Assembly: GCA_033060915.1 (NCBI GenBank)
Contig: CM065394.1
Span: 35,245,001-35,309,000, forward strand
Source: Euryodendron excelsum
Lineage: Eukaryota; Streptophyta; Magnoliopsida; Ericales; Pentaphylacaceae
Length of the DNA stretch: 64,000 nucleotides
Reading direction: 5' to 3'
In this document: in pieces, positions 10,880 through 22,649 of the stretch
Layout: the number at the start of each line of letters is the position of its first letter
Numbering within the stretch: position 1 is the stretch's first letter
Translations under genes and position numbers: made by a program
The notes under the pieces: model-generated
Told to the model about the DNA's origin: nothing
What the model saw: the letters and a program-made list of their open reading frames with translations, nothing else
Database searches by the model: none

Positions 10880-13800
10880 TTTAGCACTGGTCCTCTTAAC
10901 ATACACTTTGACCCCTCGAGTATTACTCAATATCACTTCAACCGGTCAACTGGAAAAAAGTGACAAATTATTCCCTAGTTTGGGTGGACATTGAGCCGGC
11001 CAGCTTACAATAAAAAAATTCCTCATCAGCCTAAAACCAAATTATTTTAATCTCATTCAAAATAAAAATTATGATTTTAAAGCCTGCTCATTTAATTTAA
11101 AAGTATTTTTGATAAATATTTTTTTTTTAAAAATAAAGTTAAAATCTAATATTAAAATATAAAAATATATTATTTTATATATATTTCGGACCGGATTTCA
11201 AAGATAATTTTTAAGCCAGTTTATTAAACTAAACGGACTTTAAAAAATTCTCAAACTCTATATGATGGACAAACTTGGTGTTACAAACCGACACTTTTCA
11301 AGTGAACAAGACCGTGTAACACTTATCTTGAGCGGGACCAAGCAAGTCAATCAAATGGTACATCGCAAGTTAAACTAATACACATCCAAAGGTATACACG
11401 AAAGCAACTTTTGAAGCAACAAACTAAGAACTAATAAAGCAATAATCGAGACAAATGACACACAATTTGCAAGCAATAATATCATTTTTATTGTATGAAC
11501 AAAGCAATTGCAGACTACAATTAGGTGGGAAGTTTAGATAGTCAACAACCGACACAATCGACAAGCTGAGGACTTGGACTCATCTTACTATCCTCCCCTA
11601 TATATGCTTTTTGAGTTATTTCTAAAGTGGCCTAAGGGAACGTGACACCCCCTTGAGGAGTTATAATGGGTCTACAAAAATAATTATAAGGAATTTAATA
11701 AAATTCTCTTATGTACATCTATATATAATCATAAACTAATTTTCTATCCTTCTGAAAAAATTACAAAACCTCTCTTTAATAGGGTTAGAACCCAATCAAC
11801 TTGGATGCCGCATCTCTTATTAAGAAAAATTCACGCGTGCATCCAACACTAAATCTACATTTCTAGACTCAATATAATATGTACAGACAAGTTTAAATTG
11901 GTATGAGACTGAAAAATAAAAGCATGAGCCCAATCTTAAAGTGCAGCTCGTGACACTTGGGCAGGCCAAGTGGGCCACCGGATGACCGCCCTACTAGTTT
12001 TTCAAGATTCAAAATGCATAGATTCTGGTAATAGAATATTTTAAGTTACAATTTTACCTTTATATCCTAAACATGTTTTTATTTTTTATTTTAGTTCATT
12101 AGAAGAAATTATAATTGCAAGGAGAGCTAAGGTCCGAAATGAGATCTGAAAAGGTTTAAATTCGTGACATTCTAAAAGAAGGCCAGAAAATGTGTCTAAC
12201 GGAACTAACTCAATTGTTAAACATTTTCTTCATGTGTCCACTGGAACCTAGTCACATCTTTTCACGCTTTACCCACGTTCCTCCACATTCATGCCAGTTA
12301 CTGGATCAACGCTGAGCCTTTTTCTTATATCCTTTGCAGCAAACTTTACTAGCCTCGCACTCTTAAAGTAGTGGCGTCTCAACGTCCTCCATGAAGCGGG
12401 CACTCCCCCTTTTACCAAGCTTGTAAAAAGGCTCACGTTTTTTCGTGTTGTATAAAGCAAACCCCTAGGTTGTTTTGACTTACAACTTTATCATTATATT
12501 TTAAATGCTAGATGTTAATCGTGTAATAAGAGAGAGTAAAGGTTATTTTAAATTTATAGTAGAAATATTATAAGTAATTAATTTAAAATTAAAATAATTA
12601 ATAATACAATTCAAAATTAACAACCCTAATTTATTTTATGCCAATAAAACAAAATAAAACTCTTTAAAATGTTAACATTGTTCATGGAAGAAAAACAAAA
12701 AAATATATGTAAGCATAGCATTCTCACTTGATAGATAATTTTTTATTTAATTTTTAATCACATAAGGAATAACAACTATATGAATTGAATGGAGATTAAG
12801 TTTCATGTATTCAGTGCAAATTTAATAGATTATACGTGTGTAAAAGAAATAGATTAAAATAAAATCACATACTTGAATCTATGAGTTTTATTATGTTCTT
12901 AGTTTTTTAATGGATTTGGTTATCAAGATGGACATATACACATGTAGATATTCATATCTAAAGAGCACACTACGAGAATTTAAAAAATTAAAGTTTACCT
13001 GAGTTGGAGATGATCTTTGCTATGACAATAGGCAATATACTGAATTTTGACCCAAAAAAAAAAATGAAATTATCAACCAAGAGCATAGGATTACAAATAA
13101 TGAAACTATCGTTAATGGAGGTTAGTAATAATGGAGATTGATTATTAAACCTTACCAACAATGGAGATCCCTTTAATATTAACATGAAGTGGGCCAATAA
13201 AGAAAAGTTATCTTTTAATTTATAGGGAATTAAGTGGTATATATTGAAAGTGCTAAGAGTAAAATACTATTTCAACTCAACTACCCCAATCGGGACTACC
13301 GAGATTATTTGGTTTCTTCTTGTGTTGCGAGCATTAATTAATTTTTTAATTATTTTATTTTATGTTATTACTTTTCGTTTTTGTGAAGGTATAATAATTA
13401 TTAACCTCTAACAATTTGATTATATTTGGTACTCTGATTTGCTACATGTATGCAAATATATGTAAGTTACCTATATCAATAAGTTATTAAATATACATAA
13501 GTTATCTATATGAATCGGATTGAATTAAGTGGTGGATTGATAATAGTGTAGATTTAATAGTTATTTGTATCATAAGTTATTTAACCAGTTGCCTTTTTTT
13601 TTATATGTATAATGATTGTAATTAACCTCCAACAATTAGATTATTCCATACTCTGATATAGTTATCTATCATTTAATATTAATTAATTTTTAAAAGTTAT
13701 CTAACCAATTGCCCATATGACGTGACATTTTAAAAATATGAGAGCATTTAAAGCGCCATATAAGAGAGAGGCCAAATATAAGAGTAAAAACAACTTTTAT

Positions 13801-14440
13801 ATATATATATATATATGATTTTCATTCTTGTGTCCAATAAAATTTGGTCACATCTTTCACCGTCTTATTTACTCACAAACATACCAACAAGAGCTTCTCT
13901 AACAACACACAACGCCCACCATCAAAATCTTCTCATGTCTTTCTCCACCCCAAAAACCAAACAAAACCCAACCTGCAAAACAGGAGAAACTATGATTAGA
14001 TCCAAATTGTATGTGTCAACATCATCAACTATGGCATACCGCATATGGTTTGTTTGAGTTAACCTTACAGATTTTTTCAAGTGTTTTTTTTTATTTATAA
14101 GGAAAAAAACTAGATTTTTTTTTTTTTTATCTTTTTTACTTTCAACAAGATAAGCAGAAAAGCAAACAAAAAAAAAAGGCAAAAAAGCTTCAAAATCTTG
14201 ACTTTTTTACTTATAAGCAAAAAAAAACTAAATAAAAAAAACTTAAAAAAAGCCAAACCAAACGGGCCACAAGCACTAAAACATCAGTAATGCTTAGATT
14301 CTTCCTAGAGAAATATATGAGAGTCAATCATGGCTTTGTATAATGTAGCATTTCTTCCAAATGTAAAATTGGAGTTTTAGGTGTTCTGAATAAAATTAAA
14401 ACTCTATTCAATGCAAGTAATGTCCTAAAATTGAAGAAAG
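10880..14440. other. AT-rich intergenic stretch between COPB2 and duplication copy A
   Basis: No supportable gene. The segment 11,809-12,080 recurs, diverged, at 40,790-41,105, immediately before duplication copy B, so it belongs to the duplicated landscape; 12,081-14,440 is missing there. A minus-strand open frame at 12,269-12,460 (63 codons, basic, MLYTTRKNVSLF start) resembles no family I know. A poly-A/T-rich foldback near 14,040-14,272, ending 'ccaaaccaaacgggccac', looks like a relative of the MITE at 19,041-19,252. A TA microsatellite lies at 13,798-13,816. Confidence 0.5.
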
Positions 14441-14901
14441 CCATGTTGTTACTGATTTCTGAATTCTGATTATTGGATGATTTTCAGGGTAAGCATTGTT
14501 TTTTCTGAAGGCAACCCTTGTCAGGTTTGTGGGCAAAGTAGCAGTCACAGACTCTCGGCATCATTGGAATAGTTGAAAAGGTTGAATTACAACTTTCTGA
14601 AAGAATGCTGTCTTTGATATTGTTCAGTTAATCATCACCTGATTTTTTTTTTTCTTGCTTTGTGAGTAGTTAATCAAGTAAGATTTGAGTTTGAAAGCAA
14701 AAAGTAAGGAGCAGGTAACAACCAGCTTAACAAAAATGAATGAAATAAGGAGCAGTTAATCATCACCCCTCCGTTAATGGAAGGTAAAAGTATCATGGTT
14801 TTTAAGGTTAAAATAGATTTTATCCACTGAAGCTCCACTTTTCGCGTATGAAATAATTCTATTGCTTTAGAAATGACATACAGAACCGGGCTTTGGAAAT
14901 T

Positions 14902-15751
14902 CAGGCCGGCTCGGCATAAATTGAGGTCTTAGACAATAATTTTAGATGAGACTTTTTATATTTCTTTAATATCATTATAAAAATTTAATTTTGTAAATCG
15001 GTGTTTTTTTTCTTTTTAAAGTTAACTGTGTGCTAATTTTTTGACAATTTTTTATAACGATATTTTTTTCATTTAAACTAGGACCTCTTTTTCAAATTTT
15101 TTTTTTTTTTTTTGTAAAAGCTACATACTTAAAACGGTGTAAAGTTTTTAAAAAATTTAGAGGTTTTAAAAAAAAATTATTTGTACAATATTTTTTGTTG
15201 CGCCAAATTTTAATTTAACTAGGGGAGTTGATTTTATTCCCTTTTTTTTTTTTTGACAAGTCTTCTCTCCTCATTCTTTTCTCACCTAGATTAAGGCATT
15301 TTAAAAAAAAAAAATGTGAAAACTATATAGGACTATGATGGTAGCATGTACTGTTCTAAAATTTTGGGAGCCTTCAAATTTTTTTAATTTGTTTAGGTAC
15401 TAATTATTTATTGAATAGAAATTTTTTTCTTTTGAAGTTCATTTGGACTATCTTTTTCTAAAAGATAGTTTTTGGTTTTTTTTTTATATGGACTTGGGCC
15501 TTTTTTTAAACAAAAAGATGTAAAAACTATATAGAGCCTTATTAGGTTTTAAAAATTTTAGGGCCTTAAAAATTGGACTCCCTTTTTCTAACAGATATAT
15601 ATATTTTTTTCATTTGGATGTGGACCTTTTTTATTAAAAAATAATGTAAAAAAATATACAGAGCCTTATTAAGTTTTAAAAAGATTTGAGATGTTAAATA
15701 ATTGAGAGCCTTAGGTGATGGTCTTGTTGGCCTAATGGAATAGCCGGCCTG
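14902..15751. mobile_element. Non-autonomous hAT element with an empty site in copy B
   Basis: Perfect 10-bp inverted ends CAGGCCGGCT and AGCCGGCCTG. The flanks tggaaatt (14,894-14,901) and taaaaatg (15,752-15,759) are a decayed 8-bp duplication. The unfilled site in copy B reads tggaaatg (about 41,566). The body is AT-rich with repeated 'agggccttaaaaatt'-like words and no transposase. hAT class is supported by the 8-bp duplication and the CAGG... end. Confidence 0.75.
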
Positions 15752-16115
15752 TAAAAATGATTTTTGTAAGCATAAGTAGTCATTTATTTTCGCTTAAACA
15801 CACCATACAAACAGGGCAGGACAAGAGAAATCTTGAAAAAAATGCGTGTAAAATAGGTCGTTAGACATAATTGATCTGCTGAACATGAAATGTTTCCTGA
15901 AAGTTGCTTCAAAACAAACTATTGTAGTAGTAGTAGTAGACAGCATTTATTTCTTCAAGTCTCTCTTCCAAGCAGAAGATAGACGAAGTTATCCCTTCAC
16001 AACACACCATAGTAGTAATAATAAAAGGATTGGCAGACTAGCAGTAGCAGCAAAGATAGCAATAAACAGCATTACTTCTTCTTGTACTCCTTCTGAGCTA
16101 TCAACATAATGACAG

Positions 16116-18516
16116 TTATTCATTTGAGTCTTCTCCCTCTGTCTGAAGGTTCACAGAATCCCAACTGTGAGAGCACATAACTTTTCCCATGACGGTCCCT
16201 TTGTCACAACCAATTACAATCCTGTTGAGAAGAGTAATAGTACCAGTAAGGATAAGTAGATATGGAAAAGAAGGCAGTCCACAGCCATTCTTAGTGATGA
16301 TTAAAAAGATTGAGTGATGAGAATAAAATTGAGACTTACTTGGGTGAACCTTTCATGCATCCTACAGCCCAAACCCTTCCAAGTTCATAGCTCAGTGTGT
16401 TCTCAAGCCTGTAAGTCAATTGAGTAGTTGAGACATTTGCAATCAAAATTAGCTGAACCAAAAGCACATGTAATTGTTGTCTGGTAAGCATAAAAAGAGT
16501 TGAAACAACAATAGACCAATTTGCTACAAATCACAATATAAAGTTGAAATGAAAACTGTCCAATGTTTCAGTTTTCAGCTTTTAAAATCACAATGTTAGG
16601 CTGTTTGGAATCTTCTTTTGCTGAAGGAAAATTTCCACAAAACATTTTTATATGCCTTACACCACAAATAATTGATAATCTTGTTGGATTCTCATGTCAA
16701 GGCATAATTAAAGCAGAGTTTTCAATTATCTGCACTTTGGGTATATTTATATATTATATATAATTGTACGCTGTCAAGGTTACCTATAAGTTGTCGCATG
16801 CCATATGCGAACAGTCCCATCCTCAGAACATGTAGCTATAATGGGAATTTCTGGATGAACACATATTGCAGTAATATTGTGCGTGTGGCCTTCGAGTGTC
16901 TGGACACAAGTTCTGGTCTGATAGTCCCACACCTGAATTCACAGGATTCAATGGTGAATGTATCCAAAATTATAGCATATTTATACACAAATTCTTCAAG
17001 GCTGAAAACAAAAATATGACATTATGGCATACCTTAGCAGCATGATCATCAGAACCAGTGATTAGATATGGTTTATCACTACTTCCAAAGAAATCAACAC
17101 AATTAACACCTTTTGAATGGCCCTCCAGAGTGAAACTTGGATTTGGGGAGCCAATATCCCATACTTTTACACTGTAATCAAGTGATGCACTTGCAAAAAT
17201 GTTGGTATCTCTTGGATTGAATGCCACTTGCATTACATAATGGCTATGTCCCTCAAAGACCCGAGCGCACGCCCAATCCTTCTCCCAGTCCCAAAGCTTT
17301 ATAAGCATGTCATCCGATGATGAAAGTACATATGGAAGAGTGGGATGGATAGCCATGGACCTGATAAAATCTGTATGGGCCTCGAATTCTTTAATCTTTT
17401 CGACAGAATCGTAATTGTATACACGAATAAACTTGTCATCAGCTCCTGAAACAATCCATTTTTCGTGTGCTACAAACTTTGCAGACCTCACTGCAAATTC
17501 ACATATAGATAGATACAACACATTACTATGTGAATAGGATAATTGCAAAAATTAAATGCATTCAGTGGCATCATCAACTAGGGAGAAATTCAAACACAAG
17601 ATGTCGAGAATTATTACCTGGTGACTCTGTTACATTGATAGATTTCTCTGTAACCTGTAAAGATGAATGAATCTTGAGTTAGTGCTAAATGCCTTTGTGA
17701 ATTCCTATCAATAATTTAAAAATATGTAAAGTTCATTGATTAATGCGCATAATCAACTGAAGGAACAATTACGAGTTCCTTACTTGTGACTGGTAGTTCC
17801 AGATAAACACTCTTCCTGAATGCAAACTTGCTAGAATCCTGCAGGAGAAAGTTTCATGCAGCATATAATTAATCAAATTCTATGTTGAAGTTTAGTTTGC
17901 ATTAAAAATTTATTATTACCATGGCTCTGTTGGATGAAAATCCACAGACTTAACTCTCTCTGATCGTCGATCTTGTTCTTTCTGATCCAGAAATTGTTGT
18001 CAATAGTTTTCCCAAAGACATCGAAAGAGAAAAGTAAATTCAAGGAGAATGGGCGACATAGTACCTGAATTTTGAGTGTGAAAGGCTGTTGCTCACCAGA
18101 CTGGCAATTCAACAACATGACCATTTATACAAAAGCTTATTAGTCCAAAAACCCATGCAATGTATTGAATGATTTCAAATCCATAATAGATGAATCTATT
18201 CAACTACTTCATGAGGATCCATGCCCAAAACTTTATATACCTCATCAATATTCAAGATATATATATATATATATATATATATGTTTGGCATTTGTTTTTC
18301 TGCCATGCGGCATACTAGTCCAAGCAGTTGAGATAACATGCATGAAAATAGTTACATGACATGCAAACTATACAAACTAGCTAACTCATGATTGCAAACT
18401 GGTGACCATGCCCTTTATCTTACAGTTTCAAAGCAAAACGCGTAATTAAGTACGAATTATCTCTACGGAAAACAAAGAAAATTTCAAGATAAAACACATT
18501 GCAGGGAACCCACCAT
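16116..18516 (-). CDS. Short COPB2-like protein, N-terminal WD40 propeller only (copy A)
   Basis: Nine coding exons: 18514-18516 (ATG only), 18065-18085, 17920-17981, 17784-17838, 17618-17654, 17033-17490, 16784-16932, 16340-16408 and 16116-16221. They join in frame, all with GT-AG introns, into 320 codons including stop. Exon sizes equal those of the full gene except that its exons 6 (326 nt) and 7 (132 nt) are one 458-nt exon here. The protein follows beta'-COP ([40 protein letters not shown]) to the seventh blade, diverges after GTVMGK and ends GEDSNE. The family length is about 900 residues, so the second propeller and solenoid are missing. Residues aligned with the dilysine-tail pocket of the family (RSERVK; DFIRS; SSDD) are kept. 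AATAAA lies about 165 nt past the stop. No defect was seen in the frame. It could be an expressed cargo-binding fragment or a well-preserved pseudogene. Confidence 0.85.
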
Positions 18517-18640
18517 GGTCAATGTTGAAGTAGTAGCGGAAGAAGAAATGACTGTATGGAAAGACTGCAAATGATTTAGGAGAGGGTGTAAGTAATTGTA
18601 CTTGTGATTTTGTAGTAGAGAGAGCTCTTTATATATTGAA
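18517..18640 (-). promoter_or_regulatory. TATA promoter and leader of the copy A COPB2-like gene
   Basis: On the minus strand TATATAAAG (about 18,627-18,635) lies about 115 bp upstream of the ATG and is followed by a leader ending in 'caacattgaccATGG'. The same box and spacing are present in copy B, so both paralogues retain a core promoter. The full-length COPB2 has no similar TATA box. Confidence 0.6.
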
Positions 18641-20932
18641 AGATTGCGTAGCAGTTAAGAAAATGGTAACCTCTCTAGTCATTGTTAAAACACCAATTCT
18701 TTGGACTCTTCTCTTATGCTGTCATACAATGCTCCTCAAGCCATTGATTCTGAAATGCGGGAGAACTGACGGTGGAGATCAAGCTCTCTCTCTCTCTCTC
18801 TCCAGTTTGACCCAGCTGAGTTCATAGAAGGTGGGCTGGGGACATTCGAGGAAGGTAATTAATACAACTGGATTCAATGGATAAGATTCTCATTACGAGT
18901 TTGATTTGTGAGACGTGTTTCTTTGTTTTTATGAGTCAATAGTGTTATTTCTCTATACCTTATTGAACATGTCAACATCTTCCTCAGATTTTGTATAATG
19001 TTAGCTATTTGGACAACCTTTTCTATTTCTTTGGAATTTAGGGCTATTTGGTATTGACTTTTCGTCTAATTTTTTTTTTAAGTTTATAAGCAAAATAGTT
19101 AGATGTTTTTAGCTTTTTTGCTTTTCTATTTTTACTTTTTTGCTTATCTTTAGTTAAAGTAAAGTCAAAAAAATAAAAAAACTAAAAAAACTTGTATTTT
19201 TTTCCTTATAAACTTAAAAAAAATTTGACAAAAAGTTTATACCAAACGAACTCAACATCACATATTCAAAATATTAAAATAACCGCTCCCACGTGGGATA
19301 AGGCAGGCCTCCCAAACCCCCTATTGGCGAGCGCGTCGTCTTCTGGATCTTACAATCTCATGTCTTTTCTTTCACCTCCTCCTCCTTTCTCTTTTTTCCA
19401 CCGGTCGTTGTTTTCATTGCATGACTTTTTACGAGGAGGAGAAGAGGTCCAAGAGTTATAATTCATGGAAAATGTGAGTGAAGTGCTATTCTGATTGCTT
19501 ACAATAATGTCTTTTATGATCATGTCAAATATATTGAGATTATAGTTATCAATTTCGTATCGATTAAAATATTATTTTTTTATTGATACGGTATGTATCG
19601 GTACCGGTGCAAAATCGAATATCGTCTCAGATTTATCGTTATAAATATTATATGTTATAAACATATATATATATATATATATATTTAAAATGTCAAAGGT
19701 TTTAATATAATATAAACGTATTATTCAACCTAAATATATATTTAAAAAATCTTAATAGACATATTATTATCTAGTATATGCCTAAAATAAATTTTAATTG
19801 ACAATTATCATCAAAAGATAATGAAATCAAATTATTTTAAAATAAATTATACAAAATCGGTATTACCGGTATTTGGTCGATACTATTGGTATTGGCCAAT
19901 ACCTTAGCCGGTACAATATTCACATTCACTTATACCGTATGAAGGCCAGTACATCCTGGTACCGTTATGAGATTAATAATTATGATTGAGACTGACTGTC
20001 ATTTTAATGTAATGTATGTATGCTTTTTCCACATCGTTTAGAATAAACTTTTTTATCTTTATGTGAGTAAAGTTTCACATTGTCCGGATATGAAGATCAT
20101 CACCTTTATATATACCCTTGGGCAACCCTCACCTTGCAAGCCGGTTTTTAAGGTTGAGTTAAGCCTATGGGTTCTTCAACATGGGATCAACGGATGCCTA
20201 TGGGTTCTTCAACATAAAATACTATCAGAATAATGTGATAATTGCATTATTGAAATTAAAAATGATAATTTTTAATTATAAAATTAAAAGTAAAATACCT
20301 ATCATAATGACTTTTAATTACAAAATTATCACTGTCACACAATTTTTGTGAAAAAATATCATTTTCCTTTTTGACCACAGTACTATACACGTCGAACTCA
20401 AGAAAAGAAGAGGGCCAGAGTATAGTTCACCACATGGGCTAGCATTATTTTTCACCAGACTACTCCACTGATCAAACTCGAGTGCTAGTCTCGAAGCCTC
20501 TAATGCAATCCATTAACTGGCCCTGAAGGAGTGGCCCATATGGTCCAACGAGCTTACAATAGCTGCAATTTTAGGCTATGTTTGGTAAACTCTGTAAATA
20601 GATTCTCCTTGTTTTTCCCTCATGGAAGGCTAATTCAATGTAGACGTAGCCACCCATGACCATTGAAAGATGCTTAGCTAAAAGATGGGCCTTCTCTTTT
20701 CTTTCGTTTGGTGTTGATCATAAGGAAGAGAAGAAGGCTGAAATATTGATACCAATTGAATTTCTGCAAGTCGATTTCAGATTTTGCATGTGTTTTTCAA
20801 CAAAATAGCTTCAGGCCATCCTGAATAGTCTCCACATTAATTAATATAGCAAAGGAAGATCAATGCATATTTTATCTGCTTTTCTGCATTACCCTGTAGA
20901 AATAAAAATTAAGTTATAGTTTTGGTAGTTTC
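18640..20932. other. Non-coding 5' flank of the copy A gene
   Basis: AT-rich duplicated flank with no gene. It holds a CT microsatellite (18,784-18,802), the MITE at 19,041-19,252, a TA run (19,661-19,685) and a 'ggtatcggtaccgg'-type low-complexity stretch (19,570-19,970), most of it shared with copy B. Confidence 0.6.
19041..19252. mobile_element. Foldback MITE (Tourist-like), absent from copy B
   Basis: The left end GGGCTATTTGGTA and the complement of the right end, GAGTTCGTTTGGTA, continue as imperfect inverted repeats for about 55 bp (shared AAGTTTATAAG and poly-T blocks). Copy B at about 44,833 lacks the whole 212 bp. The left flank is TTA, as for PIF/Harbinger MITEs, but the right flank does not repeat it. 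Confidence 0.6.
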
Positions 20933-21312
20933 TGTTGAACCCATGCCATTGAATTCTTCATTGGATCCATGTCATTGAATCCTCATTGAATCCATTGGCA
21001 AGCAATTTATCTATCAAAGAGTCTTTCCTACACTCCAAGATACCATTGATGGTGTCTCTATCAAAGAAGGGATCCTATGAGGATCGAATGGTTTATGTCT
21101 CGAAGGCAATGGCCACTACTATTGTGTAGGATAGATATACTCCAACAAGTGAAAGTTGAGAGTGTGGTGAGGTGTGTTTTAGAGAGTTCTTTGGTGAGTT
21201 GAGTTTAGTTGTGTGACGAAGCTTTCCTCCTCCTCCTCTGTAAGCTGTTTATTAATTTAGTGAAGTTGCTTCTCTCTCTCAGTTCATGTGTGAATATTTT
21301 TTGGGCACAACA
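20933..21312 (+). repeat. Left LTR of the TNT1-like copia
   Basis: Starts TGTTGAACCC and ends GGGCACAACA, so the ends are TG...CA with a short TGTTG/CAACA inverted repeat. It is followed at 21,315 by TGGTATCAGAG, the standard initiator-tRNA(Met) primer-binding site of copia elements. No partner LTR exists in the window. Confidence 0.85.
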
Positions 21313-21924
21313 AGTGGTATCAGAGTTTCGTTAGAGTCGCCGAAGCAAAAACAGAACAATTTTTGCTCACTGTCCATAAATCAAAGTGCTCAAAGTAGTG
21401 TTACGACCACACCAGTGTATTCCTTTTGACAATACGAGTCCAACACCATAAATTGTGTTGAAAACGGAGTTAAAACGAATCCGTACAAACCAGTCAAAGT
21501 TTTTTTTCTGGCAGGTCAACGCCGGCAAACTCTTGGTGCCGGAGAAGAAGGAGAAACATCAGCCTTGCATCAGTGCCCAGTTAGCTACCACGTCAGTGCG
21601 CAGTCACGCTTAGTCAGCTGCTTAACCAATGCCCAGTCAGCTGCCACGTCAGTGCCTATTCGCGCCCAGTCACATGCCACATTGGTGCCCAGTTAACTAT
21701 CACGTTAGTGCCCAGTCGGGCCTAGTCAGTTGCCACATCACCAAAACTTTCTAAAAATTACAGTTTAGCTACTAAAATTTTTAAAAATTACAGTTTGACC
21801 TCAAAACTTTCTAAAAATTATAGTTTGGCCTCAAATTTTTTGAATTCATAGAAAAGCCAACAACGTCAACCTCAAAAGGCATGATCATGGTCACCTCTTC
21901 AAATTACACCATTTAGAGGTCTCG

Positions 21925-22648
21925 AATGGAGAACTTTTTGAATTATCGAGATTCATTTGATCCTTTGGATGAAGTAGGGGTGAAACCGAAAGCAACAACA
22001 GAAGCAAAGTAGAAAAGAAAGAACAAGAAGACTATCGGTTTAATCAGACAATGGATCGATTATAGTGTATTTCACCATGTTGCCAAGGAGATAGATGCAT
22101 ATATCCTCTGGGTGAAACTTGAGAATATGTATGAAGCCAAAACCGCTCGAAACAAAGCTTTCTTGATGCGGCGACTTGTCAACTTGAAGTTAAAGAGCGA
22201 AACTTCAATTGCCGAGCACACCAGTGAGTTTCAGAATCTAGGGAACTAGCTCGCAGCCATGAAACTGTCGTAGGAAGATGAAGAGCAAGCTCTCTTACTT
22301 CTCAGTTCTTTATTAGACAGTTGAGAGACGTTGGTGGTGTCCCTAAGAAACTCAGCTCTAAATGGCAAACTCACCATGGCAATAGTCAAGGATGCCTTGT
22401 TCAATGAAGAAGCCAAACGGAAGGAAGTTGGTATTGAGTAATCGTATGCCCTCGCTACAGAAAGCAGGGGAAAGTACCATGAAGATAACAGAGGCCGAGG
22501 TAGAGGTAGAGGAAGAGGCAGAAGCAGAAGCAGAGGAAGGTCACAGGATCTTTGTAAATCAGGTGAAGGACATGGTAAGTTTACCTGCTATCATTGTGGC
22601 ATTGAATGTCACATGAAGAAGGACTACCAAAAATTGAAAAGGGAGTAA
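21925..22648 (+). pseudogene. Copia gag, broken
   Basis: Starting at the ATG near 21,925 (MENFLNYRDSFDPLDE), one frame reads as a copia-type gag (UBN2-like core ending in ETSIAEHTSEFQNL) with several in-frame stops. An RGRGRGRGR-rich tract follows, then a zinc knuckle CYHCGIECHMKKDY whose last cysteine is replaced by tyrosine. Nucleocapsid function is therefore lost. The leader at about 21,575-21,740 contains imperfect repeats of 'cccagtcagctgccacgtcagtg'. Confidence 0.8.
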
Positions 22649-22649
22649 G

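Larger units (their letters stand above)
14441..20932. repeat. Segmental duplication, copy A
   Basis: This block and 41,111-46,320 are collinear and nearly identical over the gene. Both start at 'gccatgttgttactgatttctgaattctg' and run through the COPB2-like gene and its upstream region. Copy A holds two insertions missing from B (14,902-15,751 and 19,041-19,252). Copy A's right end is cut by the copia LTR starting at 20,933, while B continues past the same point (46,320). Confidence 0.9.

Noticed and set aside
12269..12460. Basic 63-codon minus-strand frame
   Set aside because: No family recognised, no splice or promoter context; kept only as a remark in the spacer entry.
22392..22616. Acidic open frame with EAEVEVEEEAEAEAEE
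   Set aside because: It is the wrong frame of the gag RGRGR tract.
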